A stretch of DNA of 64,000 bases from Burkholderia pseudomultivorans (GTDB taxonomy: Bacteria; Pseudomonadota; Gammaproteobacteria; Burkholderiales; Burkholderiaceae). Of this stretch, positions 35,602-42,179 are shown piece after piece. The notes under the pieces were generated by a model. It had not been told where the DNA came from. It worked only from the letters and a program-made list of their open reading frames with translations, and made no database searches. The position numbers and the translations under genes are program-made. The stretch spans positions 2,170,001 to 2,234,000 of the forward strand of contig NZ_CP013377.1 of assembly GCF_001718415.1 (NCBI RefSeq), in the 5' to 3' direction. Numbering within the stretch: position 1 is the first letter of the stretch; the number at the start of each line of letters is the position of its first letter.

Positions 35602-35602
35602 T

Positions 35603-35776
35603 TCAGTGACCGCACGGCACCGAGCCGTCGAGGGATTCGACCGCACCGCACGACAGACACCTGCGCGGGTACGTCGGATGTTGGTTGGTATCGCGCACGA
35701 TGCGCTGGACTTCGCTGGACAGGGCCTGTTTCCGCTGCTGCATTTCGGCCGATTGGTTGATCTGCTTGGCTTCCAT
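35603..35776 (-). CDS. Small zinc-ribbon-like phage protein
   Basis: This 57-residue protein has a helical N-terminus (MEAKQINQSAEMQQRKQ) and a C-terminal zinc motif, RRCLSCGAVES followed by VPCGH. Its stop is separated by one base from the next ATG (35601), which argues for a real coupled gene. No ribosome site is evident before ATG 35776. The function is unknown. Confidence 0.55.
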   Translation of the reverse strand: MEAKQINQSAEMQQRKQALSSEVQRIVRDTNQHPTYPRRCLSCGAVESLDGSVPCGH

Positions 35777-35858
35777 AAATTTCGAATTTTTAGGATTACT
35801 AAACCCAGACAGAAGCGCTCTCCGTCGAAAACGCTTTTGCCGAGGCCCGTCGCTTACA

Positions 35859-36158
35859 TCACCAGCGGCCGCCGCACTCCCCGAAACCCTCCCGTGCGCA
35901 GTGGCAGTTCACGCCCACCTTGCTCATCGTCGACAACCCGTCCAGGTACTCGCGCGAGACGACGCGCAGTTCGAGAGCATTCAGCCCCGCGTCGATTTTG
36001 TTGATCGGAACGCCGAGGTTCCCCGACAGAAACCGGCTCACCTGTGAATCGTCCCAGCCGAGCGCGTCCGCAACCGGCCCGCGGCTGCGCGGATCGCTCA
36101 GCGCTTCCCGAAATGCCCGCTCGATGCTCGGCTTCCGGATGACCTCAATCGTGCTCAT
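35859..36158 (-). CDS. cII: CII-like transcription activator
   Basis: This 99-residue protein shows the CII-type helix-turn-helix (GPVADALGWDDSQVSRFLSG, then VPINKIDAGLNALELRVV). It lies after the Cro-like gene on the same strand, as in lambda. It could activate repressor and integrase promoters at lysogeny. Unlike lambda CII, it ends in a Cys-rich tail (VNCHCAREGFGECGG). The start is ATG 36158. Confidence 0.75.
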   Translation of the reverse strand: MSTIEVIRKPSIERAFREALSDPRSRGPVADALGWDDSQVSRFLSGNLGVPINKIDAGLNALELRVVSREYLDGLSTMSKVGVNCHCAREGFGECGGRW

Positions 36159-36190
36159 AGCAACTCAACTCCGTTCAAAACTGATTGAAT

Positions 36191-36237
36191 GACCTTGAAG
36201 GTCGAAATTTCTAAACTGCGTACATCACAACTAGTTG
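36191..36237. promoter_or_regulatory. Two small palindromes upstream of the CII-like gene
   Basis: GACCTTGAAGGTC (36191-36203) and CAACTAGTTG (36228-36237) are perfect or near-perfect inverted repeats in the AT-rich gap between the CII-like gene and the plus-strand gene at 36302. They may be operators; the binding protein is unknown. Confidence 0.4.
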
Positions 36238-36301
36238 CGAACCACCGCTATGCGAGAATCGAAGCCTCTGACCTCATCAACAACCACACAACGGGGTTCG
36301 C

Positions 36302-36553
36302 ATGACCACATCAAACGAACAACTACTTCACGAACTGGACAGTTTCCGATTCGGCGTGCTGGCCGCGCTGACTGCGCTGAAGGCATCGATTCAAGACTCC
36401 CCAGGCTTCAATCAAACGGCACTGGAGGACTGCGTTTCCTATTTCTTGGCATCCCCGCCATCGTCGGGCGACCAGGAAGCGTTCGAAAGCCCCCTCAGAG
36501 CCCTGCTTGCCGATCGGAGCGATCTCCTGACGGCTGTACTGCGGCGCCAGTAA
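36302..36553 (+). CDS. Small phage protein on the opposite strand, unknown
   Basis: This 83-residue acidic helical protein (MTTSNEQLLHELDSFRFGVL...) is transcribed against the right operon, between the Cro-like and CII-like genes. CGGGG stands upstream of ATG 36302. It is a lone gene and may have its own promoter in the AT-rich gap. The family is not recognised. Confidence 0.6.
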   Translation: MTTSNEQLLHELDSFRFGVLAALTALKASIQDSPGFNQTALEDCVSYFLASPPSSGDQEAFESPLRALLADRSDLLTAVLRRQ

Positions 36554-36719
36554 CCGCGATCGAACCGTTTTTCGAAATTCGCCACACGACCCGCCTGCTC
36601 ACCAGATCGACCCCGCGCACTTCATCTCCATGCAACACGATCGATCCGCCTGAGCGGTGGGCCGGGATATTCCACCGCGCCAGAAGCCAGAGGACCAAAC
36701 CTGCGTACAGGCGCTTCAT
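36495..36719 (-). CDS. Possible small membrane-associated protein after cro
   Basis: This 74-residue frame starts MKRLYAGLVLWLLARW. ATG 36719 overlaps the stop of the Cro-like gene (ATGA), the coupling seen throughout this operon. The 3' part overlaps the plus-strand gene at 36302..36553, so one of the two ends may not be functional. No family is recognised. Confidence 0.45.
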   Translation of the reverse strand: MKRLYAGLVLWLLARWNIPAHRSGGSIVLHGDEVRGVDLVSRRVVWRISKNGSIAVTGAAVQPSGDRSDRQAGL

Positions 36720-36907
36720 GCGGTCTCCTTTTGTTGGGCGAGCATCGCGTCACGCAGCAAGACATAGGTCCGCAAGCTCACCGACGTTACTTCGCCTCGA
36801 GCGATCCGTTGAACGGTCTTTGAGCTGAGCCCGGTATCTGCAGCGATGCGGGCCCACTTCCCGCGCTTCTCGCAAAGCCACGACCGGATGAAGGTGAGTT
36901 CGTTCAT
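36716..36907 (-). CDS. cro: Cro-like regulator
   Basis: This is a 63-residue helix-turn-helix protein (IAADTGLSSKTVQRIARGEV) encoded divergently from the CI-like repressor, with 73 bases between the start codons. This is the usual place of cro. It is the first gene of the right operon. Its promoter places the RNA start at or next to the ATG, so the message may be leaderless. Confidence 0.8.
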   Translation of the reverse strand: MNELTFIRSWLCEKRGKWARIAADTGLSSKTVQRIARGEVTSVSLRTYVLLRDAMLAQQKETA

Positions 36908-36913
36908 GGCCCA

Positions 36914-36942
36914 ATAATAGACTTATTTGTCCCAACAAACAA
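36914..36942 (-). promoter_or_regulatory. PR-like promoter of the cro operon
   Basis: On the minus strand, -35 TTGTTT (36942-36937) is followed by a 17-base spacer and -10 TATTAT (36919-36914). The ATG of the Cro-like gene begins six bases after the -10 box. The spacer is covered by an operator half-site. Confidence 0.65.
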
Positions 36943-36956
36943 GACACATAAGTCCC
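36921..36956. promoter_or_regulatory. Right operator (OR-like) inverted repeat
   Basis: ACTTATTTGTCCC (36921-36933) and its inverted counterpart GACACATAAGTCCC (36943-36956) form a palindrome that covers the PR-like promoter. The same half-sites recur at 40687-40723, so this is the probable binding site of the CI-like and Cro-like proteins. Confidence 0.65.
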
Positions 36957-36980
36957 GAGCAACTCACTACTCTCTGGGAC

Positions 36981-37436
36981 ATGAGTGACCTACGCGAAAA
37001 TTTGAGAATCGCCGTCGATGAACTTATCGGGGACGGAAGGAAATTCGCCAGCGGGCGCGAACTCGCGCAGCGGGCGCACACCCTCGGCTTGGTTGAGAGC
37101 GCGGAGAGTTTTGCCCGGACAGTGAATCGCGTTCGCTCTGGCGACAAAGACGTCCAGCTTTCCACGGTCGACATCATCGCCAAAACTGTCGGGAAAAGCG
37201 CTGTCGCCCTTATCGGGCACGGCACGGCAGACGCAGCGTTGAGCCAGCAGCTCCCCATACCCCGATCATGGGAAAACTTGAGCCCTGACGCGCTAGCCCT
37301 AGTCGACGTGATTGTGAATGCGGATGCGGCTGGGCTGTCGTCCGAGGTGTTCAGGTCAATCAAGTCCCTGCTTGCAACGATCGCGTTCTCGGACCCAGCT
37401 AGGGGTGACGGGGATCGCCCCCACCTGCAACCGTAG
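36981..37436 (+). CDS. cI: CI-like prophage repressor without visible S24 domain
   Basis: This 151-residue protein has an N-terminal helix-turn-helix-like part (GRELAQRAHTLGLVESAESF, then TVDIIAKTVGKSAVALIG) and a short helical C-terminus. It diverges from the Cro-like gene and lies next to the operator, so it is the best candidate for the lysogenic repressor. No Ser-Lys autoprotease domain of the LexA/CI (S24) type is present, so RecA-stimulated self-cleavage is not expected. I choose ATG 36981; the frame is open upstream into the operator, which cannot be coding. Confidence 0.75.
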   Translation: MSDLRENLRIAVDELIGDGRKFASGRELAQRAHTLGLVESAESFARTVNRVRSGDKDVQLSTVDIIAKTVGKSAVALIGHGTADAALSQQLPIPRSWENLSPDALALVDVIVNADAAGLSSEVFRSIKSLLATIAFSDPARGDGDRPHLQP

Positions 37437-37704
37437 CCCGGCTAATGCCGTCCAGCTCGACGGCTCGAATCGGCTCAAGCCCCGAATCGTAAGCAAGCGC
37501 GCTATTGCCGGCGACCAGCCTTTTTCTATTTTTTGTGAGCGTCACCCCAGGCTCACCTAACAGGGTGACGACCCATTCTGTCTGCGAATGGGCCGCTTTG
37601 ATCAACACAATCCTGCCGACCAGCGCCGGATTCCATGCTTTCACCACCCGCGCCAAATCCCCCGGCCTGCACCGCAACCCACCGACACTCGTCTCTCGAT
37701 TCAC
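37399..37704 (-). CDS. SOS-controlled small protein, candidate antirepressor
   Basis: This 101-residue protein (GLRCRPGDLARVVKAWNPAL, WVVTLLGEPGVTLTKNRK) resembles small proteins I know only as hypothetical in Burkholderia prophages. It is convergent with the repressor gene and overlaps its 3' end by 38 bases. A consensus LexA box lies directly upstream. By analogy with the LexA-controlled tum gene of phage 186, it could inactivate the repressor after DNA damage. This is an inference from context. The start is GTG 37704. Confidence 0.65.
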   Translation of the reverse strand: MNRETSVGGLRCRPGDLARVVKAWNPALVGRIVLIKAAHSQTEWVVTLLGEPGVTLTKNRKRLVAGNSALAYDSGLEPIRAVELDGISRATVAGGGDPRHP

Positions 37705-37732
37705 CCTTGCCCCCGCTTACCTACCTAGAACA

Positions 37733-37748
37733 CTGTATGCATGTACAG
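37733..37748. promoter_or_regulatory. LexA box
   Basis: CTGTATGCATGTACAG matches CTGT-N8-ACAG exactly, with an AT-rich palindromic centre. It sits 29 bases upstream of the GTG start of the 37399..37704 gene and covers the expected RNA start. Confidence 0.75.
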
Positions 37749-37749
37749 T

Positions 37750-37779
37750 AGTTTAGCGGCAGAACTGGGAAGCTTTCAA
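37750..37779 (-). promoter_or_regulatory. Promoter of the LexA-controlled gene
   Basis: On the minus strand, -35 TTGAAA (37779-37774) and -10 TAAACT (37755-37750) are separated by 18 bases. The expected RNA start falls inside the LexA box, a layout that allows simple repression. Confidence 0.55.
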
Positions 37780-37900
37780 CTGGTGTCAGCAGATACTTAA
37801 TTTGAAAGCATGGCGCGACGCACATCGCTATAATTGATCAGCCTCGTTCCGGCCCAGCGCCGACGCAGGTCCAAAACCACGCATCGAGAGACCATATAAT

Positions 37901-38059
37901 ATGAAAAAGATCGTCGCAGCCATCCTCTGCGTTGCCCTCGCGGCACCTGCCATCACCTCGGCAAAGGGCGGACACTATGCTGGCGGCCATGGTTCATCGC
38001 ATAAGGGCGGGAAGTATATGAATTCGAGGACGGGGAATCACTACGAGCATCGCCGTTGA
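37901..38059 (+). CDS. Small secreted Gly/His-rich protein
   Basis: This 52-residue protein has a clean signal peptide (MKKIVAAILCVALAAPAITS, cut after SA) and a short Gly/His/Lys-rich mature part (KGGHYAGGHGSSHKGG). Similar tiny exported proteins occur in Burkholderia, with unknown role. GAGAG precedes ATG 37901. A TATAAT at 37829-37834 may be its promoter, although I see no good -35. Confidence 0.65.
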   Translation: MKKIVAAILCVALAAPAITSAKGGHYAGGHGSSHKGGKYMNSRTGNHYEHRR

Positions 38060-38092
38060 CCCCCCGTTTGAACCAAGCACGCCGAGTACTCA

Positions 38093-38566
38093 GTGATTCC
38101 ACCATTTGACATGCGCGGGCTGCTGCCGGCCGGTATTCACTCTGCGACCTGGGCAGAGGTCAGTTCGTACTTCGTCCATGACGTGAGACGAACCACGTTG
38201 CTCAGCAACGCCAGAGAATTCGCGCTAACGCACCTCCGCCCACAATTTCCAATGTGTCCCCTGTTTTTGGCCGGGAGCACATTCAGTGACAAGCCCTACC
38301 CTAATGACATCGAGGCTTGCCTCACTATCAAGCGGGCCGAACTGCAGCTTCCCGACGGTTGGCAGAAAGCGTTCAACCTGAGCGGACAACACGATTCCAT
38401 CAAAGCTCGCTACGAGGTAGACTTTTATCTTTCTATTGAACAGCCGGGAGCAAACGACTTTTCTCAATTCTTTCAGTACGTTGGAGACAAGACTGCAGCT
38501 ATCAAGCACCTCCAGGCGAAAGATAAGCGCGGGATTATCGAGGTAACGCAATGGATACATGGGTAA
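38093..38566 (+). CDS. MNT/DUF6932-type nucleotidyltransferase in the rex position
   Basis: This 157-residue protein starts with the DUF6932-like pattern IPPFDMRGLLPAGIHSATW. It has a polymerase-beta-type nucleotidyltransferase site: Gly61-Ser62, Asp72-x-Glu74 (LAGSTFSDKPYPNDIEAC) and a third acidic residue, Asp110 (ARYEVDFYLS). The catalytic set therefore looks complete. It is co-directional with the repressor and overlaps the next gene by 16 bases. The region is AT-richer than the phage. The start is GTG 38093; ATG 38111 is possible. The substrate is unknown. MNT enzymes act as antitoxins or in phage defence by adding nucleotides to proteins or RNA. Confidence 0.72.
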   Translation: MIPPFDMRGLLPAGIHSATWAEVSSYFVHDVRRTTLLSNAREFALTHLRPQFPMCPLFLAGSTFSDKPYPNDIEACLTIKRAELQLPDGWQKAFNLSGQHDSIKARYEVDFYLSIEQPGANDFSQFFQYVGDKTAAIKHLQAKDKRGIIEVTQWIHG

Positions 38567-39528
38567 ACCAACTTCACGCTAGAGCCAGCATCATCCATGG
38601 GCAGATCGCAGCGTGGATGTCGGCCATGAATTCGGAAGTCGGCGAGAATTTATCTGACAAAGAACGGCAGGCAATTTTACGACCTCTGCACGACATGCTG
38701 GCAAAGCTATATGCCGAGGAATTGCCTATAGCCCAGATGAAGGATTCTTCGGAGATCGTTGTGCACGCCGAAGGGCCCGCCGCGATGGGTTCATCTATGC
38801 AGCTTCGGGCGGTCAATTGGCTTAGTGCAAAAGTTAAGCAGCAGTTGGTGCTGCTTGCGGAAGCGGCACTACCAGCAAACGGCGACACACTTGCGATTGC
38901 AAAAAAGATTCAATGGAACGTTACCGGAGTCGTTCCCGGAAGTATCTTTATGGGTTTCGCTGTAAGTCGCCCTGAATCACAGATTGGCTTCGAAGAAGCC
39001 GACAATGCTGCGCTCGACACGATAGTCCGCGCGGCTCAATCGGTTTCCCTTATTCCGCAATTCACTGAGCAAGGAATTGTCGATCGTGAAATCACCGAAG
39101 CCCTGACTGATCCGGCTGTCCGTGATGCGGCTATGTTTGCAGCGATGAGGTTGGCTCCGACTGTTTCGTCCGGTTTGGTGACGGTCGAGGTTGCCTCTGC
39201 GAATGGAGACTTTGGCATCCTTGGTCAGCGCGAGCGCATTATTCTTAGAGAGGCGCTGCGATCTCCATTGTTTGGAAAAAAAATCAAAGGCACATTCATC
39301 GGAGAAATCCGAGAAATTGACCTTGATGCCGGTCGCTTCCAGCTCCGAAATATACAAGGAGTCGGCTCAATCCGGTGTGCCGCTGCGTTTACTCAAGAGG
39401 AAGCTAGAAGCCTCCTTGGCAAAACTGTAAAGGTTAGCGGCGAATATGAAACAGACAAAGCTGGTCGACCGCGACTTATGCGCGCCGAGAGAACTGAGCC
39501 CGTCGCAAGTCAAGGTCGCCTACATTGA
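38551..39528 (+). CDS. Unknown partner of the nucleotidyltransferase
   Basis: This 325-residue protein starts inside the previous gene, so the two are probably made and act together. The N-terminal two thirds are mixed alpha/beta without a family I recognise (contains VVPGSIFMGFAVSRPESQIG). The C-terminal 80 residues (IKGTFIGEIREIDLDAGRF, LLGKTVKVSGEYETDKAG) look like an OB-type beta-barrel, which could bind nucleic acid or nucleotide. A terminator follows 30 bases after the stop. A role in excluding other phages is inferred from its rex-like position. Confidence 0.7.
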   Translation: MDTWVNQLHARASIIHGQIAAWMSAMNSEVGENLSDKERQAILRPLHDMLAKLYAEELPIAQMKDSSEIVVHAEGPAAMGSSMQLRAVNWLSAKVKQQLVLLAEAALPANGDTLAIAKKIQWNVTGVVPGSIFMGFAVSRPESQIGFEEADNAALDTIVRAAQSVSLIPQFTEQGIVDREITEALTDPAVRDAAMFAAMRLAPTVSSGLVTVEVASANGDFGILGQRERIILREALRSPLFGKKIKGTFIGEIREIDLDAGRFQLRNIQGVGSIRCAAAFTQEEARSLLGKTVKVSGEYETDKAGRPRLMRAERTEPVASQGRLH

Positions 39529-39557
39529 TTCGCCTCTAATCAAATTAGATGCAAATT

Positions 39558-39579
39558 GCCCCGCCCGAGCGGGGCTTTT
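39558..39579 (+). terminator. Terminator of the repressor-side transcript
   Basis: GCCCCGC/GCGGGGC with a four-base loop is followed by TTTTC on the plus strand, 30 bases after the stop of the 38551 gene. Confidence 0.75.
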
Positions 39580-39621
39580 CATTTTGCGAAGACAAGTTCC
39601 CCCGGCAAAAGGATTAAGCCG

Positions 39622-39846
39622 TCACGGCCGGGAGCCAGTGGGAAACGGCCAAGCAGCGGCGGGATTCAACGCTGTTTTTACCCCCGACGCTGGCGCGGTC
39701 GACGCAGTTGCCTGCCACGCCAGCACCTCGATCTCCTCGTTTTCAAAACAGTCCTGGGCCTCCGAGAGCCAGTCAGCAAACACCGCGCACGCAGCATCAA
39801 GCCCTGACGGAACCCTGTCCTCTACATTCAACCGTTCAAAGAGCAC
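39622..39846 (-). CDS. Possible small acidic protein on the minus strand
   Basis: This 74-residue frame starts at GTG 39846 and has an acidic helical stretch (DAACAVFADWLSEAQDC, FENEEIEVLAWQ). An AAGG lies seven bases upstream. A promoter-like pair on the minus strand (TTGAAA, 16 bases, TATACC, near 39876-39903) stands before it. It is antisense to no other clear gene. The support is moderate and the function unknown. Confidence 0.4.
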   Translation of the reverse strand: MLFERLNVEDRVPSGLDAACAVFADWLSEAQDCFENEEIEVLAWQATASTAPASGVKTALNPAAAWPFPTGSRP

Positions 39847-39929
39847 GACCCTGCCTTTGACGTGTTATCGCCCGGTATAATTTCAATTATTACAATTTCA
39901 AACATCTGTGCTCAAATCCGGGGACGTAT

Positions 39930-40526
39930 ATGAAAGGTAAGCAAATCCGTGTTGCCGCAACCAGTTTCTTAGTTGTGGCAATTGTCACTGCGGCGCTTGG
40001 TGTCTACACGATGCACGTTAGGGAAGTCCAAAGAGAGCAGATATCCCGCGATGCGGAATATGTATCTCGCACCGTTGAGAGGGTGCTGAAGATGGATAGA
40101 ACGCGCAACGAAGAAGACATCAACAATTCCGAGGGAAAGTACTCCCCGCGGACTCCGCCACGAGGACTAGCGGCACTCGTTGAAAGCGATCAGTTGAACG
40201 ATCTATTCCTTGCATACGCTGCGGACGGACTGCGAACCATCCAACTAATTAACAAAAAGAATGATATTGAGTTGAGATTGCGCGCGGCAGCCACATCGAA
40301 CATTTCGGATCCGAAGGCCGAAAGCCGCTGGAATCGACACGCCGAGCTGCGCAGCCTCAACGATGAACTCAGGCCGGTCACCCGTGATCTGGTTCAGGCA
40401 CTCCTCAACGTACAGAAATTCGGGGAACAGATTCACGATCGGATTGGTGACATCAGGGTTCCAACATCCGAGATACGAATGGGACTCCGTCGGTATGCCT
40501 CTCTTCCATCATCGAACGGACAGTAG
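39930..40526 (+). CDS. Membrane-anchored protein of unknown function
   Basis: This 198-residue protein has one N-terminal membrane helix (VAATSFLVVAIVTAALGVYT) followed by a long, charged, mainly helical domain with coiled-coil character. It is therefore probably anchored in the inner membrane with the body in the periplasm. It is AT-richer than the phage core and follows an AT-rich promoter-like gap. Its place in the immunity region fits a lysogenic conversion or exclusion gene; no homology tells which. Confidence 0.65.
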   Translation: MKGKQIRVAATSFLVVAIVTAALGVYTMHVREVQREQISRDAEYVSRTVERVLKMDRTRNEEDINNSEGKYSPRTPPRGLAALVESDQLNDLFLAYAADGLRTIQLINKKNDIELRLRAAATSNISDPKAESRWNRHAELRSLNDELRPVTRDLVQALLNVQKFGEQIHDRIGDIRVPTSEIRMGLRRYASLPSSNGQ

Positions 40527-40601
40527 CGGCCTCCACGGGCACGTGCCGTGCCCCTACGATCAAGCAATCTCGACGCATTACTGTTCACGCGTCATCCACG
40601 A

Positions 40602-40626
40602 AGCCCGCGCTCTGCGGGCTTATTTG
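40602..40626 (+). terminator. Terminator after the membrane protein gene
   Basis: AGCCCGC/GCGGGCT with a five-base loop is followed by TATTT on the plus strand, 75 bases after the stop at 40526. Confidence 0.6.
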
Positions 40627-40686
40627 CGCAACGTCCAGCACATTCCCGGGCCTGATAGCAACCAAGACGCTTAAGTCTCACGGACA

Positions 40687-40723
40687 GGACACAAAAGTCT
40701 TGACATCAGGTCTTATATGTCCC
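40687..40723. promoter_or_regulatory. Left operator (OL-like) with PL-like -35 box
   Basis: GGACACAAAAGTC (40687-40699) and the inverted GTCTTATATGTCCC (40710-40723) repeat the half-sites seen at the right operator. A consensus -35 TTGACA (40700-40705) lies in the centre. The -10 at 17 bases (CAAGAT) is weak. It probably drives the plus-strand operon from 41.2 kb on. Confidence 0.6.
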
Positions 40724-40879
40724 AAGATTTATCCCAACGCAACATTGAACGCTGCGCCACCGCCCCGGCGGATCGCTCCTTAGACGGCCCGGTGAAGTTG
40801 TACCGGCATCGTCCAGACAATCGAAGGTAAGCCGAGCTTGCGTAAGCAGGCGACAGGCCGGCGCGATCTGCGTCGTGAG

Positions 40880-41179
40880 TCAGGGCGGACCCAGCGGAAA
40901 GCCGCTGTGCGCCGAGCGAACCTGATGCAAGACAGCCAGCAATACGTGTCCGATGGCGTCGTAATCGGCACAAACCTCGCGCGACCCGGAGCCGGCACGG
41001 CCGGGAGTAGTCGGGCGCGCGAGTAATGCAACAACGTTCAGTGAGGGCGCCTCAAGCCGGCGCGGCGGCTCTAAATAGCCCGTAAACGCATACGGTCTCC
41101 GTTTGGTGGAATCGAGGCGCCCTCCCTGAGTGCTGTTCTGTGACTGCCCTGATTGAATCGCATTGACCTTCAGTGCCAT
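40880..41179 (-). CDS. Possible Ash-like phage ORF or non-coding element
   Basis: This 99-residue minus-strand frame (NSTQGGRLDSTKRRPYAF, ARPTTPGRAGSGSREVCADY) reminds me of ORFs annotated in many prophages as Ash-family or hypothetical. The memory is not verified. Other frames of the same DNA also look familiar, which would be expected for a conserved RNA or DNA element rather than a protein. It opposes transcription from the OL-like promoter. Confidence 0.3.
   Translation of the reverse strand: MALKVNAIQSGQSQNSTQGGRLDSTKRRPYAFTGYLEPPRRLEAPSLNVVALLARPTTPGRAGSGSREVCADYDAIGHVLLAVLHQVRSAHSGFPLGPP
41043..41124. repeat. Large inverted repeat, candidate structured RNA
   Basis: GAGGGCGCCTC (41043-41053) and GAGGCGCCCTC (41114-41124) pair perfectly over 11 bases around a 60-base interior. 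The interior has further short stems (for example AGCCG/CGGCT). It lies in the leader of the plus-strand operon, about 340 bases after the OL-like promoter. A transcript would fold strongly. Confidence 0.55.
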
Positions 41180-41242
41180 TCCGTGAGCGCAGTCAGGCCG
41201 CCAGAAATCTAGCCGGCCTCAATTCATTTCGGATACCAAATT

Positions 41243-41350
41243 ATGACAACGCTACTTATCGGCGTTGGTCTTGGCGCTTTCGCCGCCGCTCTACTGCTCG
41301 TCGCTGCGTTCGATCTCGGTCAGCGCGCAGGCAGCAAGCGCAAACATTGA
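41243..41350 (+). CDS. Possible 35-residue membrane peptide
   Basis: The frame encodes a single hydrophobic helix (LLIGVGLGAFAAALLLVAAF) followed by a short basic tail (DLGQRAGSKRKH). It would be the first gene of the left-type operon and ends 26 bases before the next start. There is no strong ribosome site. Tiny membrane peptides are common in this position, but I have only the shape of the sequence to support it. Confidence 0.45.
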   Translation: MTTLLIGVGLGAFAAALLLVAAFDLGQRAGSKRKH

Positions 41351-41376
41351 CCAACGCAACACGAAAGGGAATGACG

Positions 41377-41595
41377 ATGGCAACGAAGCAAACGAAACCG
41401 GATTGGCTGAAGGCGAAGGTGCGCACGGCTCACATGGCGATGGACATCGATGGGACGCTGGACGGCGCGCTCCCTGACGTTTTCATGATGATCGGCTCGA
41501 AAGAGCGTCGCGAAAAGGTCATCGCGAAGATCAACGAGATTCACGCCGGCATGTGCGAGCGCGAAGCCGAACGTGCAGGCTCAGCATACGAGTAA
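41377..41595 (+). CDS. Small phage protein, unknown
   Basis: This codes for 72 residues (MATKQTKPDWLKAKVRTAHM...). AAAGGGA stands six bases before ATG 41377, which is why I prefer it to ATG 41371. The protein is helical and charged, without a known family. It is followed closely by two further small genes. Confidence 0.65.
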   Translation: MATKQTKPDWLKAKVRTAHMAMDIDGTLDGALPDVFMMIGSKERREKVIAKINEIHAGMCEREAERAGSAYE

Positions 41596-41619
41596 CCCCG
41601 CCCGCTACAGGAGAACGAC

Positions 41620-41826
41620 GTGAGCGACGAACTGATCGAGATTTTCAAGCGCAACACGCGCATCGCAAAGACGGTGGGCCATGCGGTTGCGCGGTTCAAC
41701 GGCACTGAAATCCGCACGGTCTGCGACAAGCGCGGCCGGTTTCTCTGGCGCATCAACAACCGCCCGACTTCGCGGCTCGACGCGCTAGCGTACTTCGCCC
41801 TGAGCTGTTCGCCGGAACTCCGCTGA
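41620..41826 (+). CDS. Small phage protein, unknown
   Basis: This 68-residue basic protein starts at GTG 41620 after a strong CAGGAGAACGAC site. The centre has beta-strand-like sequence (GTEIRTVCDKRGRFLWRI). No family is recognised. Confidence 0.65.
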   Translation: MSDELIEIFKRNTRIAKTVGHAVARFNGTEIRTVCDKRGRFLWRINNRPTSRLDALAYFALSCSPELR

Positions 41827-41906
41827 TGTTGCGAACCGACCACGGCAACGGCAGCACAACGATGACTGCGATCCTTTAACCACGCTGTATCTCTCGGAGC
41901 AAAAAC

Positions 41907-42083
41907 ATGAGCAATTTCAAATTTGCAGTCGGCAGCGACGTATCGATCGAGGCCAGCGGCGAAAGCGGTGAAGTGATCGGCCGTGCCGAATACGCAGCGG
42001 CCGAGAACACCTACCTCGTTCGCTACCGGTGCGCCGATGGTCGTGCCGTCGAAAACTGGTGGGGAGAAAGCGCGCTCGCGTAA
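41907..42083 (+). CDS. Small SH3/KOW-like phage protein
   Basis: This 58-residue protein has the pattern VGSDVSIEASGESGEVIGRA, then NTYLVRYRCADGRAVENWWG, like small beta-barrel (KOW/SH3-like) proteins found in many phages. CGGAGCAAAAAC precedes ATG 41907. It may bind RNA or protein; its role is unknown. Confidence 0.75.
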   Translation: MSNFKFAVGSDVSIEASGESGEVIGRAEYAAAENTYLVRYRCADGRAVENWWGESALA

Positions 42084-42179
42084 CAGGTCGAAAGAACGGG
42101 CGGCCACGCAGCACAGTCGCCCGGTTCTCTACGCGTTAGGCGCGTACTGACGAGACCAAAAAACAATCAAGAGGGACCA

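Noticed and set aside
36927..36980. N-terminal extension of the CI-like repressor from TTG 36927
   Set aside because: This would translate the operator and PR-like promoter. ATG 36981 gives the normal layout.
39446..39880. 144-residue plus-strand frame after the nucleotidyltransferase partner
   Set aside because: It starts inside the preceding gene and runs through that gene's terminator. The composition is not protein-like.
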